Both the position numbers and the translations under genes were made by a program. The notes below the pieces were generated by a model, which saw only the letters and a program-made list of their open reading frames with translations, had not been told where the DNA came from and did no database searches. A stretch of 64,000 bases of DNA from Actinopolyspora alba. GTDB lineage: Bacteria; Actinomycetota; Actinomycetes; Mycobacteriales; Pseudonocardiaceae. Position 1 is the first letter of the stretch, and each line of letters opens with the position of its first letter. Shown here piece after piece: positions 47,425-56,772 of the stretch. The stretch is from NCBI RefSeq assembly GCF_900112765.1, contig NZ_FOMZ01000003.1:248001-312000 (forward strand), written 5' to 3'.

Positions 47425-49410
47425 CTACGTGCCCAGTTCCACGGTCGCGCCCTCCCGGCGGAACACCGGCACCGTCTCCAGCGGGGCCCCGACCGTGATC
47501 GTGCTGCCCCCGTCGAACGTCCGCCCGTCCCAGGCGCCGACCCACCTGTCGCCGTGCGGCAGCCGCACCGAGCGCTCCCGTGCGCCGTACTCGGTAACCG
47601 GTGCCACCAGCACGTCCGGCCCCAGCAGGAACTGGTCCTCGACATCCCACACCCGCTCGTCGTCCGGATAGTCGACGAACAACGGGCGCATCGGCGGCAG
47701 ACCGCGTTCGTGCGCCACGCGCATCTGCTCCATCAGGTACGGCCGGAGCCGTTCCCGGAGGAACAGCGTCTCGCGGATCGACTCGTAGGCCTGTTCGCCG
47801 AACGACCACACCTCGTTGGGGCCACCGGTCATCTCCGGCCCCAGCGGCATGCGCGGATCACGGTTTCCGTGCAGCCGGAACAGGGGGCAGAACACCCCGT
47901 ACTGGAACCACCGCACCACCAGCTCCCGGAAGTACTCCGAATCGGGGTCGCCACCGTGGAACCCGCCGATGTCCGTGGTCCACCAGGGAATCCCGGACAA
48001 CGCGACGTTCAGCCCGGCACGCACCTGAGCCCGCAGCGATTCGAAGGTGGCGTCGATGTCGCCGGACCACAGGGCCGCACCGTAGCGTTGACTACCGGCC
48101 CACGCGGAACGGCACAGTGACACGATCTCGGTCTCGCCCTCGTCCCGCATCCCGTCGTGGAATCCCTGGGCGTGCCGCAGCGGATACAGGTTGAACACCT
48201 CCCTGCCCGGCCCCTCCGCGAACCGCAGGTTCTCCGGAGTGCCCGGGCGGATCTCCGGTTCGCAGGCGTCCAACCACCAAACCCGTACTCCCAGGTCGTA
48301 GTAGTGCTCCCGCGCCCTGTCCCAGACGAACCGGCGCGCCCGGGGGTTCGTGGCGTCGTAGAAGGCCACCGGCATCTCGACGTCGAACCCCTTGTCCCGC
48401 CACGGTGCGTGGTACGGGACCCCGGCCTCGGTCTCGACCAGCAACCCCTCCCGACTCATTCGCTCGAAGTTCTCGCTGAGCGGGTTGACCGAGGGCCAGA
48501 TCGAGACCATCAGGCGCACCCCGGCCTCGTCGAGCTCGCGCAGCATGGCCGCCGGGTCCGGGTACTCGGCCGGATCGAACTTCCACTCGCCCAGGTGGGG
48601 CCAGTGGAAGAAGTCCGAGACGATCACCGACAGCGGCAACCCGCGACGCCGGTACTCCCGGACGACCTCCAGCAGTTCCTCCTGGGAGCGGTACCGCAGT
48701 TTGCTCTGCCAGAATCCGGCGGCCCACTCCGGCAGCATCGGGGGCCGGCCGGTGACCTCGGTGTAGTTGCCCAGCAGATCGGCCGGTGTTCGGCCGGTGG
48801 TGACCCAGTAGTCCAGCTGCCTGGTGCTGTCGGCCACCCACCTGGTCCCGTTGTGCGCGAACTCCACCCTGCCGACCGCCGGGTTGTTCCACAGAAAGCC
48901 GTATCCCCTGCTCGAGAGCAGGAAGGGAATGGAGACCTCCGCGTTGCGCTGCACCAGATCCAGCACGGTCCCCTTCTGATCGAGCAGTCCGTGCGTGTGC
49001 TGCCCCAGCCCGTAGATCCGCTCCCCGTCGTAGGCCCGGAAACACTGCTCCATGCGCCTGCTGCTGCCGGAGCTGGACCCGTAGAGCCGCGGTCCGGGCC
49101 ACCAGAAGTGCGCTGGTTGTTCGGCCAGCAGTTCGCCGCCGTCGCTCGTGTCGACGAAACGCAGCATTCCCGCCGTGTCGATCTCGGCGGTCAGGGAACC
49201 GTTGGTGATCCTGGCGAGGGAGTCCTCGATGGTGATCCCGGGAGCCTCGCCGGACTCGGGACGTTCGACGAGCGCCCCGGGAAAGTCGTCGACCAGCGGA
49301 GCGAATCCGGCTCGCACCCGCAGGCTGTCCCGTCCCCAGGGTTCGATCCGAACGGTCTCCTGACCGTGGGTCCACTCCAATGCCCCGTCGTTCTCGTGGG
49401 CACCTCGCAT
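47425..49410 (-). CDS. GH31 glycosidase, probably alpha-xylosidase
   Basis: 661 residues, AGGAAGG before the ATG. No signal peptide, so cytoplasmic. GH31 barrel: LPEWAAGFWQSKLRYRSQEELLEVV, VSDFFHWP, MVSIWPSVNPLSENFERM, the nucleophile region VWWLDACEPE and the acid/base aspartate in ALWSGDIDATFESLRAQV, then GIPWWTTDIGGF. The WLD..EPE form is that of bacterial alpha-xylosidases. It would release xylose from xyloglucan oligosaccharides imported by the ABC transporter downstream in the list, whose genes lie upstream on the same strand. Confidence 0.88.
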   Translation of the reverse strand: MRGAHENDGALEWTHGQETVRIEPWGRDSLRVRAGFAPLVDDFPGALVERPESGEAPGITIEDSLARITNGSLTAEIDTAGMLRFVDTSDGGELLAEQPAHFWWPGPRLYGSSSGSSRRMEQCFRAYDGERIYGLGQHTHGLLDQKGTVLDLVQRNAEVSIPFLLSSRGYGFLWNNPAVGRVEFAHNGTRWVADSTRQLDYWVTTGRTPADLLGNYTEVTGRPPMLPEWAAGFWQSKLRYRSQEELLEVVREYRRRGLPLSVIVSDFFHWPHLGEWKFDPAEYPDPAAMLRELDEAGVRLMVSIWPSVNPLSENFERMSREGLLVETEAGVPYHAPWRDKGFDVEMPVAFYDATNPRARRFVWDRAREHYYDLGVRVWWLDACEPEIRPGTPENLRFAEGPGREVFNLYPLRHAQGFHDGMRDEGETEIVSLCRSAWAGSQRYGAALWSGDIDATFESLRAQVRAGLNVALSGIPWWTTDIGGFHGGDPDSEYFRELVVRWFQYGVFCPLFRLHGNRDPRMPLGPEMTGGPNEVWSFGEQAYESIRETLFLRERLRPYLMEQMRVAHERGLPPMRPLFVDYPDDERVWDVEDQFLLGPDVLVAPVTEYGARERSVRLPHGDRWVGAWDGRTFDGGSTITVGAPLETVPVFRREGATVELGT

Positions 49411-49549
49411 GATTCCGCCTTCCTGTAGCCGTGGTCGATCGGGTCCTTGACTGATCCGCGGGAGCGGAAGAACCCCGTCGTGTCGGAGGAACTCCGAGAG
49501 CCGGTCGCCGGGGGCGCGGAACGATCCGCTGCCGCGAACCTCGCGAACG

Positions 49550-50368
49550 TCATTCCTTCACGCCGCCCCCGGTGATTCCCGCCGCGACGTAGCGCTGTGC
49601 CGTCAGCAGCAGGACGGCGGCGGGAATGGAGGCGAGTACCGCGGTGGCCATGACGCCGTTCCAGTTCGTCGTCTGGTTCCCCACGAAGCGATAGATCCCC
49701 ACCGTGATCGGTTGAATGGTGTTGCCGGTGGTGAAGCTGACGGCGAACAGGAAGTCGGCCCAGGCGAACAGGAAGCTGAACAGCCCTGCCGTGATCACCG
49801 CGTTGCGGCACACCGGTAGCACCACGGAGCCGAAAGTGCGCCACTGGCCGCAACCGTCGACCCGGGCCGCCTCGATCAGCTCACCGGGGACGCCGCTCAT
49901 GAAGGTGCGCAGTATCAGCACCGCGAACGGTACGGTCAGCGTCGAATCGGCGAGGATCATGCCGGGATAGCTGTCCAGCAGCCCGACCCCGCTGAAGATC
50001 GGATACAGCGAGTTGGCCATCACGATGCCGGGAACCATCTGCACCAGCAGCACGACCAGCACCAGTGCGAGCGTGCCGCGCAACCGGAACCGCGCGAGGG
50101 CGTAGGCGGCCGGCGCGCTCACCAGCAGCGTGAACACCACGGTGCCCAGCGCGATCACCAGGCTGGTCACCAGATGTGAGCCCTGGGTGCGGAGGGCCTC
50201 GGCATAGCCGCTCCAGGTCGGGTCGAACGGGAACCAGGCGGGCGGTGTCCGCAGCAACGCGTCGCTGCTCTGCAGCGAAACGTTGATCATCCAGTAGACC
50301 GGTGCCAGGAACACGAGCACCAGCAGGATCCCGACCACGGTGTTGCCGACGCGTCGCGTGGTAGTCAT
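49550..50368 (-). CDS. CUT1 sugar ABC transporter permease (MalG-like)
   Basis: 272 residues, six transmembrane helices. The EAA loop reads VPGELIEAARVDGCGQWRTFGSVVLPVCRNA, where ATPase coupling occurs. Its start overlaps the stop of the other permease by four bases. No ATPase gene is present; CUT1 systems in actinobacteria commonly use a shared MsiK from elsewhere. Confidence 0.92.
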   Translation of the reverse strand: MTTTRRVGNTVVGILLVLVFLAPVYWMINVSLQSSDALLRTPPAWFPFDPTWSGYAEALRTQGSHLVTSLVIALGTVVFTLLVSAPAAYALARFRLRGTLALVLVVLLVQMVPGIVMANSLYPIFSGVGLLDSYPGMILADSTLTVPFAVLILRTFMSGVPGELIEAARVDGCGQWRTFGSVVLPVCRNAVITAGLFSFLFAWADFLFAVSFTTGNTIQPITVGIYRFVGNQTTNWNGVMATAVLASIPAAVLLLTAQRYVAAGITGGGVKE

Positions 50369-51336
50369 CCTCGCTCTCCCTGTGAGCTGAACGTGTTCCG
50401 GATGGAACGCAGGTACAACAACGCGAACACCAGCGCGATCACGATGAGTAGGTTGCCCACCGCCGCTCCCTGTCCGAAGTCGAACTCCTCGAACGACAGG
50501 GCGAACGACCAGGTGGTCAGCGTTTCACTGGCGTTCGCGGGACCACCGCCGGTGAGAATCATGATCATGTCGAACACCTTGAGGGTGTAGATCAGCCCCA
50601 GCATCAGCACGATGGCGATCACGGGGCGCAGCAGCGGAAGGGTGATCATTCGGAACCGTTGCCACGGTCCCGCCCCGTCCAGGGCGGCGGCCTCGTAGAG
50701 CGAAGCGGGTACAGCCTGCAGTCCGCTGTGCAGGATGACCAGGTTGAACGGCACCCCGACCCAGATGTTGGCGATGATCGCCGAGGTCAGTGCGTACTGG
50801 GTGCTGGAGAGCCAGGGGATCGGATCCGAGATCAGGTGCAGCCCCAGCAGCAGCTGGTTGAGCACCCCGAACCCCTCGTCGTAGATCCAGCGGAACACCG
50901 CGCCGGAAACCACCAGCGGCAACAACCACGGCAGCAGCATCAGGCCGCGCAACGTTCCGCTGAGCGGGAAACGCCGTTGGAAGAACACCGCGAGCCCCAA
51001 CCCGATCACGAACTGGAACAACAACGATCCCGCGGTGAACAGGGCCGTGTTCAGCACCGCTCTGCCGAAGATCGGGTCGGTGACCAGCGCGATGTAGTTG
51101 TCCAGCCCCACGAACGGGGAACCGCCCTCGTAGAACGAGGCGACGGTCCACTCCTGGAAGCTCATCGCCAGGTTCCGCAGTACCGGATAGCAGAAGAACA
51201 GCAGGAGGAACAGCATCATCGGCAGGACGAAGGTCCACTGGGCCAGACGCTCGCGGTGGCCGCCCGGTTTCCGGTGGGCGTGTCGCGGTCTGCTGGTTCC
51301 GCTCGTCGTTCGCGTATTCGTCGTCATGGCAACCAT
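50365..51336 (-). CDS. CUT1 sugar ABC transporter permease (MalF-like)
   Basis: 323 residues. A Lys/Arg-rich N-tail, then six transmembrane helices with EAA loop VPASLYEAAALDGAGPWQRFRMITLPLLRP. Starts 19 bp after the binding-protein stop. An alternative ATG at 51327 shortens it by three residues; neither has a clear ribosome site. Confidence 0.92.
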   Translation of the reverse strand: MVAMTTNTRTTSGTSRPRHAHRKPGGHRERLAQWTFVLPMMLFLLLFFCYPVLRNLAMSFQEWTVASFYEGGSPFVGLDNYIALVTDPIFGRAVLNTALFTAGSLLFQFVIGLGLAVFFQRRFPLSGTLRGLMLLPWLLPLVVSGAVFRWIYDEGFGVLNQLLLGLHLISDPIPWLSSTQYALTSAIIANIWVGVPFNLVILHSGLQAVPASLYEAAALDGAGPWQRFRMITLPLLRPVIAIVLMLGLIYTLKVFDMIMILTGGGPANASETLTTWSFALSFEEFDFGQGAAVGNLLIVIALVFALLYLRSIRNTFSSQGERG

Positions 51337-51355
51337 CCACTCGACACCGTCGACG

Positions 51356-52552
51356 TCAGTCCGCGTTCGCCGCGATGCGTGCCGCCCGTTCCAATGCTTC
51401 TCGCGGACTGGTCGATCCCGCGATCGTGGCCTGGATCGCGTCGGCCAACCCCTGTGAGACCTCGCGGTAGCGTGGTCCCAGCTCGGCGGTGCGGGCCCGG
51501 CCGGTTGCCACCTCCTCGACGAACGGTTTCATGACCGGACGCTCCGCGGCGTACTGCTCGGCCACCTTCGTGCGCGCCGGTACGTAGGCGTGGTCGCTCG
51601 TCCAATCCAGCATGTTGTCCCGCTCGAGCATGCAGCCCAGCACCCGAGCGGCGTCGCGCTGCCGCTCCGGGGTCGTCTCCGGGATCGCGCCGACCTCACC
51701 ACCCAGCGGCACCTTCGGGGCGATGTCCGGGCTCGGCGTCGGGAGCGTGACGATGCCGTAGTCCACCCCGGAATCATCCAATGAGGACAACGACCAGGAG
51801 CCGTTGATCATCATCGCGGCGTTTCCACCGGCGAAGCGGTCGATGACGTCGTTCTGGTTCCAGTTGACCACCGATCTCGATGCCAGGCCCTCCTCGACCA
51901 GGCCGGACCAGAACTCCAGCGCCTCGACGGAGCGCCGCGAGTCCAGGGAGTCGAGTGCGCCTCCGTTGCTCCACAGGAAGGGCTCGAACTGCCAGGACCC
52001 CTCTTCGGAGGCGATCGCCGAGAACGCGATCCCGTGGGTCGAGCCCTCGGTCAACTCCCCGGCCGCGCTTCGCATCTCCTGCCAGGTCTCCGGCGGCTCC
52101 AGTCCGGCCCGTTCGAACATGGTGCGGTTGTAGAACAGCGCGAGTCCGTTCACCCCGGGTGCCAGGCCGTAGAGCTTTCCCCGGTAGCTGCCGGCCTCGA
52201 CGATGCCGGGGTAGAACCCCTCGCCGCTGAGCCCGTACTGGCTCAGCTCGGTGAGCGCTCCCGTTTTGGCCACGGTCTTCAGATCGGGGTTGTCCACGAA
52301 CAGCAGATCGGGAAGGGAATGGGCCGTGGCGTCCCGGAGGACCTTGGGCATGAGCTGGTCGACCGGGACGTTCTGCCTGCGGATGCGCAGCCCGAACCGT
52401 TCGGCGCACCGGTCCAGCACCGAACGGAACTGACGACCGGCCTCGGCGCTGGTGTAGTGGTCGAGCTCGACGACCACATCAGCGGGCCGGGAGCTCACCC
52501 CGCCCGTGCAGCCCGCGGTGACCAACAGCAGCGCCAGACCGAAGGTGACCAT
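51356..52552 (-). CDS. Sugar ABC transporter substrate-binding lipoprotein
   Basis: 398 residues from the ATG at 52552. The lipobox is LLVTAGC, followed by the family-1 solute-binding fold: VPVDQLMPKVLRDATAHSLPDLLFVDNPDLKTVAKTGAL, FYNRTMFERAGLEPPETWQEM, FAGGNAAMMINGSW and PLGGEVGAIPETTPERQRDAA. The start is uncertain: the ATG leaves no positive n-region, while the upstream in-frame sequence is Arg-rich (RGSRWPRSRAR). A GTG at 52696 with AGAAGG upstream is possible. Partner of the two permeases; likely ligand is a xylo- or glucooligosaccharide given the GH31 and xyl genes. Confidence 0.88.
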   Translation of the reverse strand: MVTFGLALLLVTAGCTGGVSSRPADVVVELDHYTSAEAGRQFRSVLDRCAERFGLRIRRQNVPVDQLMPKVLRDATAHSLPDLLFVDNPDLKTVAKTGALTELSQYGLSGEGFYPGIVEAGSYRGKLYGLAPGVNGLALFYNRTMFERAGLEPPETWQEMRSAAGELTEGSTHGIAFSAIASEEGSWQFEPFLWSNGGALDSLDSRRSVEALEFWSGLVEEGLASRSVVNWNQNDVIDRFAGGNAAMMINGSWSLSSLDDSGVDYGIVTLPTPSPDIAPKVPLGGEVGAIPETTPERQRDAARVLGCMLERDNMLDWTSDHAYVPARTKVAEQYAAERPVMKPFVEEVATGRARTAELGPRYREVSQGLADAIQATIAGSTSPREALERAARIAANAD

Positions 52553-52660
52553 CCTGGCTCTCGAACGGGGCCACCGGGAACCGCGTGCCCCGTGCCCGTC
52601 CGCCGTGGCCCTACCGCCTTCCGCCGAACGGTCGATTCCGCTTCCTCCGAAGCGTGGTTG

Positions 52661-52674
52661 TCGAAGCGGTTCGA
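52661..52674. promoter_or_regulatory. LacI-type operator before the ABC transporter
   Basis: TCGAAGCGGTTCGA, a dyad with TCGAA/TTCGA arms, overlaps a -10-like CATAAT (minus strand, 52674-52679). One base differs from the perfect copy at 53083. Confidence 0.6.
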
Positions 52675-52854
52675 TTATGCTTATGGGTAATCGCACCGTT
52701 GCCACCTTCTTCCGGTCCCGTGGCGTTCCTGTCGGTCGCGAGGTGCCGTGGTTCCGTCGTCTCGTTCGCTCGGGGGAGCGCGGGAGGCCCCGAGCCCGCG
52801 TTACCGCGCGCTCGGGCGTTACCGGCACGTTCTCCTCGCCGCTGGGGCGGAAGC

Positions 52855-53045
52855 TCAACGGCGCTCACGTCGATGGGAGACCGCGGCGTCCGCGAACCCT
52901 GTCGTGGCGGGTGCGTCCAGCGGTGAACACCCCGACCCGCACGGTCGCCCGTGTCCTCCGGGGTGGACCGCTCTCCGCCGGCGTCGGAGGACGTGGTGCT
53001 CATCGGTGTACCGGCTTGCCGGGCGAGATCGGCGACCGTTGGCAT
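52855..53045 (-). pseudogene. LacI-family regulator reduced to its DNA-binding end
   Basis: From the ATG at 53045 the product reads MPTVADLARQAGTPMSTTSS and then PEDTGDRAGRGV, the LacI helix-turn-helix with its hinge start. It then loses similarity; LDAPATTGFADAAVSHRR, which resembles the next LacI block (LGYxPNAAARSLRR), is in another frame, so there is a frameshift. The 270-residue effector domain is absent. Gap 53046-53360 holds only the operator at 53083. Confidence 0.6.
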
Positions 53046-53082
53046 AAGTTGTTCTCATCCGCACCGAACGAACTTCCGTTTT

Positions 53083-53096
53083 TCGAAGCGCTTCGA
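53083..53096. promoter_or_regulatory. Perfect LacI-type operator
   Basis: TCGAAGCGCTTCGA is a perfect 14-bp palindrome, 38 bp upstream of the LacI remnant's start; it would be the autoregulatory site. Confidence 0.65.
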
Positions 53097-53360
53097 CAGC
53101 ACAGTAGACAGTGATCGGTATCACGTCAATGGAGAGTCGTGTCGAATGGCGCTGGACGTCGACCGATCGCTCGTCCGGAAACGCGTCAGGACTCAGGCAG
53201 AGCCGTCGGAACCACCGGGCCACCGCGGAGTGGCCGGTGGCTCCGTGAACCGGAGGACGCGACGCTCGTCGAGCCGCCGAGCGCCGGACGTGGGAGTGCG
53301 GTGCGTCAGCTCGGGAAGAGCCGCCGCCGGATCACACCCGCCTCGCGCCGAGAGGTGCGA

Positions 53361-54569
53361 TCACGCCGCGGTCTCCGAGGAACCCGACTTCGATGTGAGC
53401 TGGGTGACCACGGCCAGCGTCCCCATGACCGCCACGGTGGCCAGCCCGATGGCCAGCGAGGGAATCGTGTGCCCGAGTACCAGACCGATGACACCGATCA
53501 CGACCAGCACCGTCGCCGCCACGTAACGGGCACGGGCCACCGAACCGGTTCGTGAGCGCAGGAACAGGATGTTGCCCGCCAGATAGATCAGCGGACCCCC
53601 CACAGTGGTCAGCACCACCGCCGGGTCGGTCTCGGCATGGCTGATGCGCAGTTCGATCGAGACGGCCACGACGATCGCACCCGCCACCATCAGCGCGTGG
53701 GCGTAGGCGAACGCCGAACGCAGCGCACTGGTGCTCGCGTCGCCCCGACTGGCCTGCGTGTCCTGCCCGGCCAGCGCGAAGTAGGCCCACCACAGCACGA
53801 ACAGTCCGACGAAACCGAGCAGCGTGGCCACGATCGCGCGGACGGTGATCGGCTCCAGTTCGGAGAGCGTGAACCCCATGATCAGGATGGACTCACCGAG
53901 CGCGATGATGAACACGCCACGGTTGCGCTCGGCGAGGTGCTCCGGGTCGGTGGGCCAGGTGTGCATCGGCGCCGTTCCCAGCCCGGGGAAGCGGAACTCG
54001 AATCGTGGGGCCGCCACGTCCACGACCAGCGCGACCAGCCAGACGACCAGTCGTGCGGTGGGGTCGAGAAACGCGCCGACGAGCCAGAGCACGCCTGCCG
54101 AGGCGCTCCAGGCGAGCAGGTTCGTGTAGTTCTTCCCGAGTACGTGCCCACGCAGCGCCACGGCCATGAACGCCGCGCGTCCGACCTGGGCGCCCACGTA
54201 GCAGGCGGCGAACAACAGGCCGTCCTCGGCGAAGGCGTGCGGCAACCCGAGCGACATGCCCAGCGCGGCGAGCATCAGCAGTCCGTTGAGGACCCGAACG
54301 AGCCCGCTGCTCGGATCCAGCCAGTTCATCGCCCAGGCCGAGTAGTTCCAGGCCCACCACACGGCCCCGAAGAGCAGGGCCACTTCCAGCACCCCCACCC
54401 AGCTCAGGTGGGAGAGCAGCGTGTGCGATACCTGGACGATCGCGAAGACGTAGACCAGGTCGAAGAAGAGCTCGATCGGCGCGACCTCGGAGCGCCGCGC
54501 ATCCTCCTGACGCATCAGACGTGGTCGTGGTCGTGCTGCTGGCGGGGGAGTGGGCTCCTGCTGGCTCAC
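53361..54569 (-). CDS. LtrA family membrane protein
   Basis: 402 residues, GTG start with GGAAGGA upstream. About ten transmembrane helices. The N-terminal SEVAPIELFFDLVYVFAIVQVSHTL and the middle FIIALGESILIMGFTLSEL are the conserved blocks of the low temperature requirement A (LtrA) family first seen in Listeria. Molecular function is not known. No genes nearby suggest one. Confidence 0.9.
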   Translation of the reverse strand: MSQQEPTPPPAARPRPRLMRQEDARRSEVAPIELFFDLVYVFAIVQVSHTLLSHLSWVGVLEVALLFGAVWWAWNYSAWAMNWLDPSSGLVRVLNGLLMLAALGMSLGLPHAFAEDGLLFAACYVGAQVGRAAFMAVALRGHVLGKNYTNLLAWSASAGVLWLVGAFLDPTARLVVWLVALVVDVAAPRFEFRFPGLGTAPMHTWPTDPEHLAERNRGVFIIALGESILIMGFTLSELEPITVRAIVATLLGFVGLFVLWWAYFALAGQDTQASRGDASTSALRSAFAYAHALMVAGAIVVAVSIELRISHAETDPAVVLTTVGGPLIYLAGNILFLRSRTGSVARARYVAATVLVVIGVIGLVLGHTIPSLAIGLATVAVMGTLAVVTQLTSKSGSSETAA

Positions 54570-54697
54570 TGGGTCCTTCCCGAAGTCGGTCAGCTCGTGT
54601 CAACGGGCATTCTAAAGTCCTCCCGGCATCGGCCCGGACACCTGCGGAGCCCGCCGTGTCTCCCTCGTCCTCGCGGTCTCCGAGTCCCGCGCATCGC

Positions 54698-55909
54698 TCA
54701 CCGCCGTGCCGAGCAGCCCGTGGTGCTGTCACCCTGCTGGCCGAGCTCGGTGATGGTCGTTACCGGCTTGCCGGTCTGCGAGCGCGCCACGAGGCGGTCT
54801 ACCCCGGGAACCCGGGTCAGACCGAGCACGAGCCGGCGCAGTGTCAGTTGCGCGGTCGTGTGTGGCAGGAACCAGCGCACGCCGCCGCGCGCGGTCCGTT
54901 GTTTCTCCTCGACCACCGGTCGCCACAGCCGTTCGTAGTCCCCGAGTCCGTCCTCGATCGATGCGGCACGCCGCAGTCGGTCGGCGAGTACGTACGCACC
55001 GGCCAGCCCCAGTGAGGCACCCTGGCCCGCCAGCAGCGACACGGCGTGGCAGGCATCACCGACCAGCACCACCCGACCGCTGTGCCAGCGGGGCGTCTCG
55101 ATCTGCGCGACCTGGTCGTAGTACACGTTCTCGGACGGCGGGCAATGCGCCAGCGCGTCGGGAACGAGCCACCCCAGCGAACCGTAGTTGTCGAGCAGCG
55201 CGGTGTGGCGGTCGGTGGGCAGCGCGGGATCGCCCGTGCGGTGGACGGCGAACACCGCGACCCTGTCGTCGCGCAGGCCGTACAGCCCGATCTGGCGGTC
55301 GACGGTGTCGGTGAGGCAGTAACGATCCTCCAGGCGGGCGTGGATCTCGGGGTCGTGGAAGGTGAACGCGGCGGTGTGGAAACCGAGATACCGCAGGTGG
55401 TTTCGTTCGTCGCCGAACACCAGCGTTCGTACCGTGGAATGAACACCGTCCGCGCCGACCAGCAGATCCGCGTGCAGCACCCGCCCGTCGCTCAGCGTCA
55501 CGCTCACCCCGTCGGAACGGTTGTCGAGGTGAACGGGACCGACCGAGAACCGAAGGTCCACTTCGGTGGGAAGGTTTTCCCGCAACGCCAGTTCCAGGTC
55601 CGGACGCGGGATGTTCACCATGCGACTGTTCACCGCTCGGGAGAACCGCTCGAAGTCGAGCCGAGCGCGGGTCCGGCCGTTCCGGTCGACGAAACACGCC
55701 TCCGAGACCTGGTAGCCGAGTTCGTGCAATCTCGGCAGCACCCCCATCGCCTCGGCGGCGTCGTAGCCGGGACCGAAGAAGTCCATCATGTAGCCCTGCG
55801 TGCGCGGACCGGGCGCCCGTTCCAGCAGCACCACGTGCCAGCCCAGAGTGTTCAGTCGCCGCGCCAGGGTGAGTCCGGCGATGCCCGCTCCGCAGATGAT
55901 CGCCTTCAC
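54698..55909 (-). CDS. FAD-dependent aromatic-ring-type monooxygenase
   Basis: 403 residues, GTG start overlapping the TetR stop (GTGA). Group A flavoprotein: ICGAGIAGLTLARRLNTLG (dinucleotide fold), VGADGVHSTVR (DG motif) and VVLVGDACHAVSLLAGQGASLGLAGA (GD motif). Substrate unknown. Co-transcribed with the TetR regulator, which suggests drug or xenobiotic inactivation, as for TetX-like enzymes. Confidence 0.9.
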   Translation of the reverse strand: MKAIICGAGIAGLTLARRLNTLGWHVVLLERAPGPRTQGYMMDFFGPGYDAAEAMGVLPRLHELGYQVSEACFVDRNGRTRARLDFERFSRAVNSRMVNIPRPDLELALRENLPTEVDLRFSVGPVHLDNRSDGVSVTLSDGRVLHADLLVGADGVHSTVRTLVFGDERNHLRYLGFHTAAFTFHDPEIHARLEDRYCLTDTVDRQIGLYGLRDDRVAVFAVHRTGDPALPTDRHTALLDNYGSLGWLVPDALAHCPPSENVYYDQVAQIETPRWHSGRVVLVGDACHAVSLLAGQGASLGLAGAYVLADRLRRAASIEDGLGDYERLWRPVVEEKQRTARGGVRWFLPHTTAQLTLRRLVLGLTRVPGVDRLVARSQTGKPVTTITELGQQGDSTTGCSARR

Positions 55910-56544
55910 AATCGGTCTCTCCCGTCGGTAGTGGTGCAGTCGTCCGAGGGTTCGTCGTGTCGGTCGCTCCCGCCGTCCTGCTCGGTGCCGAGCAGCCTGC
56001 GCAGCACGGGCCGTACGGTCCCGGTGGTAAGCGCGGGGTTCAGGGCGCGGTGCATCACCAGGCCGTCGAGGCTCGCGACCACTACCGCGGCGGTTTCTTC
56101 GGCGTCGGTGATTCCGTGTTCGGTGAATCGGTCGGCCAGTGCCGTGCGAAGCTCGGTGAGCACGGCGCTGATCCGCTCCCGCAAGCCGGGATCGCGGGTG
56201 GCGGCGAGGTACGCCTCCACGAACAACACCGATTCCGGATCGTTTCCACCGTAGGAATCCAGCGCGGCGAGCAGAGTCGTCAGTGCTTCGTCCGCGCTAC
56301 TCACCCGTTCGAGGGCTGTCTTGAGCCACGCGGTTGCCGCACGCATCGTCCCGACGGCCGTTTCCGCCAGCAGCGCGTCCACCGAGTCGAAGTGGTAGTG
56401 CACTATTCCGGCGGTCACTCCGGCCCGCTCGGCCACCGCGCGAGTGGTCACCCCGGTCCAGCCGCGTTCGGTGATCAGCTCCGCCGCCGCGCGCAGCAAC
56501 CGTTCACGCGCCTCGCGTCCCCGTTCCTTCGCCGTCGCGGCCAT
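55906..56544 (-). CDS. TetR-family regulator of the monooxygenase
   Basis: 212 residues from the ATG at 56544. Helix-turn-helix: REARERLLRAAAELITERGWTGVTTRAVAERAGVTAGIVHYHFDSVDALLAE. The C-terminal tail is hydrophilic. First gene of a two-gene operon with the FAD monooxygenase. Confidence 0.9.
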   Translation of the reverse strand: MAATAKERGREARERLLRAAAELITERGWTGVTTRAVAERAGVTAGIVHYHFDSVDALLAETAVGTMRAATAWLKTALERVSSADEALTTLLAALDSYGGNDPESVLFVEAYLAATRDPGLRERISAVLTELRTALADRFTEHGITDAEETAAVVVASLDGLVMHRALNPALTTGTVRPVLRRLLGTEQDGGSDRHDEPSDDCTTTDGRDRL

Positions 56545-56685
56545 GTCGGCACCACCTGTTTCGTCCGTTTCGGGCGATCGCCTTGGGCATATGCCCAACT
56601 TCGACCGTACATCTCGACGTGTCACCGGGTCGAGGGGTGCTCGGTTACCGATGCGCGGCTCCGTCGAAATGCTTTGCTCGACACG

Positions 56686-56697
56686 TACCGACCGGTA
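56686..56697. promoter_or_regulatory. Candidate TetR operator
   Basis: TACCGACCGGTA is an inverted repeat (TACCG/CGGTA, 2-nt centre) in the 228-bp gap upstream of the tetR gene, 142 bp from its start. It is 76 bp before the divergent unknown gene, which might also be affected. Confidence 0.5.
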
Positions 56698-56772
56698 TAC
56701 GTTGTCCCGCGTGGGAAAACGCCGGAAAGGTGAACACCGAATGCGGAGCAGGGGGAGTAATTCGGGGGTGGA

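Noticed and set aside
49550-52552. Complete ABC importer with its own ATPase
   Set aside because: No nucleotide-binding protein gene with Walker A/ABC signature was seen nearby; the two permeases and binding protein likely share an ATPase from elsewhere.
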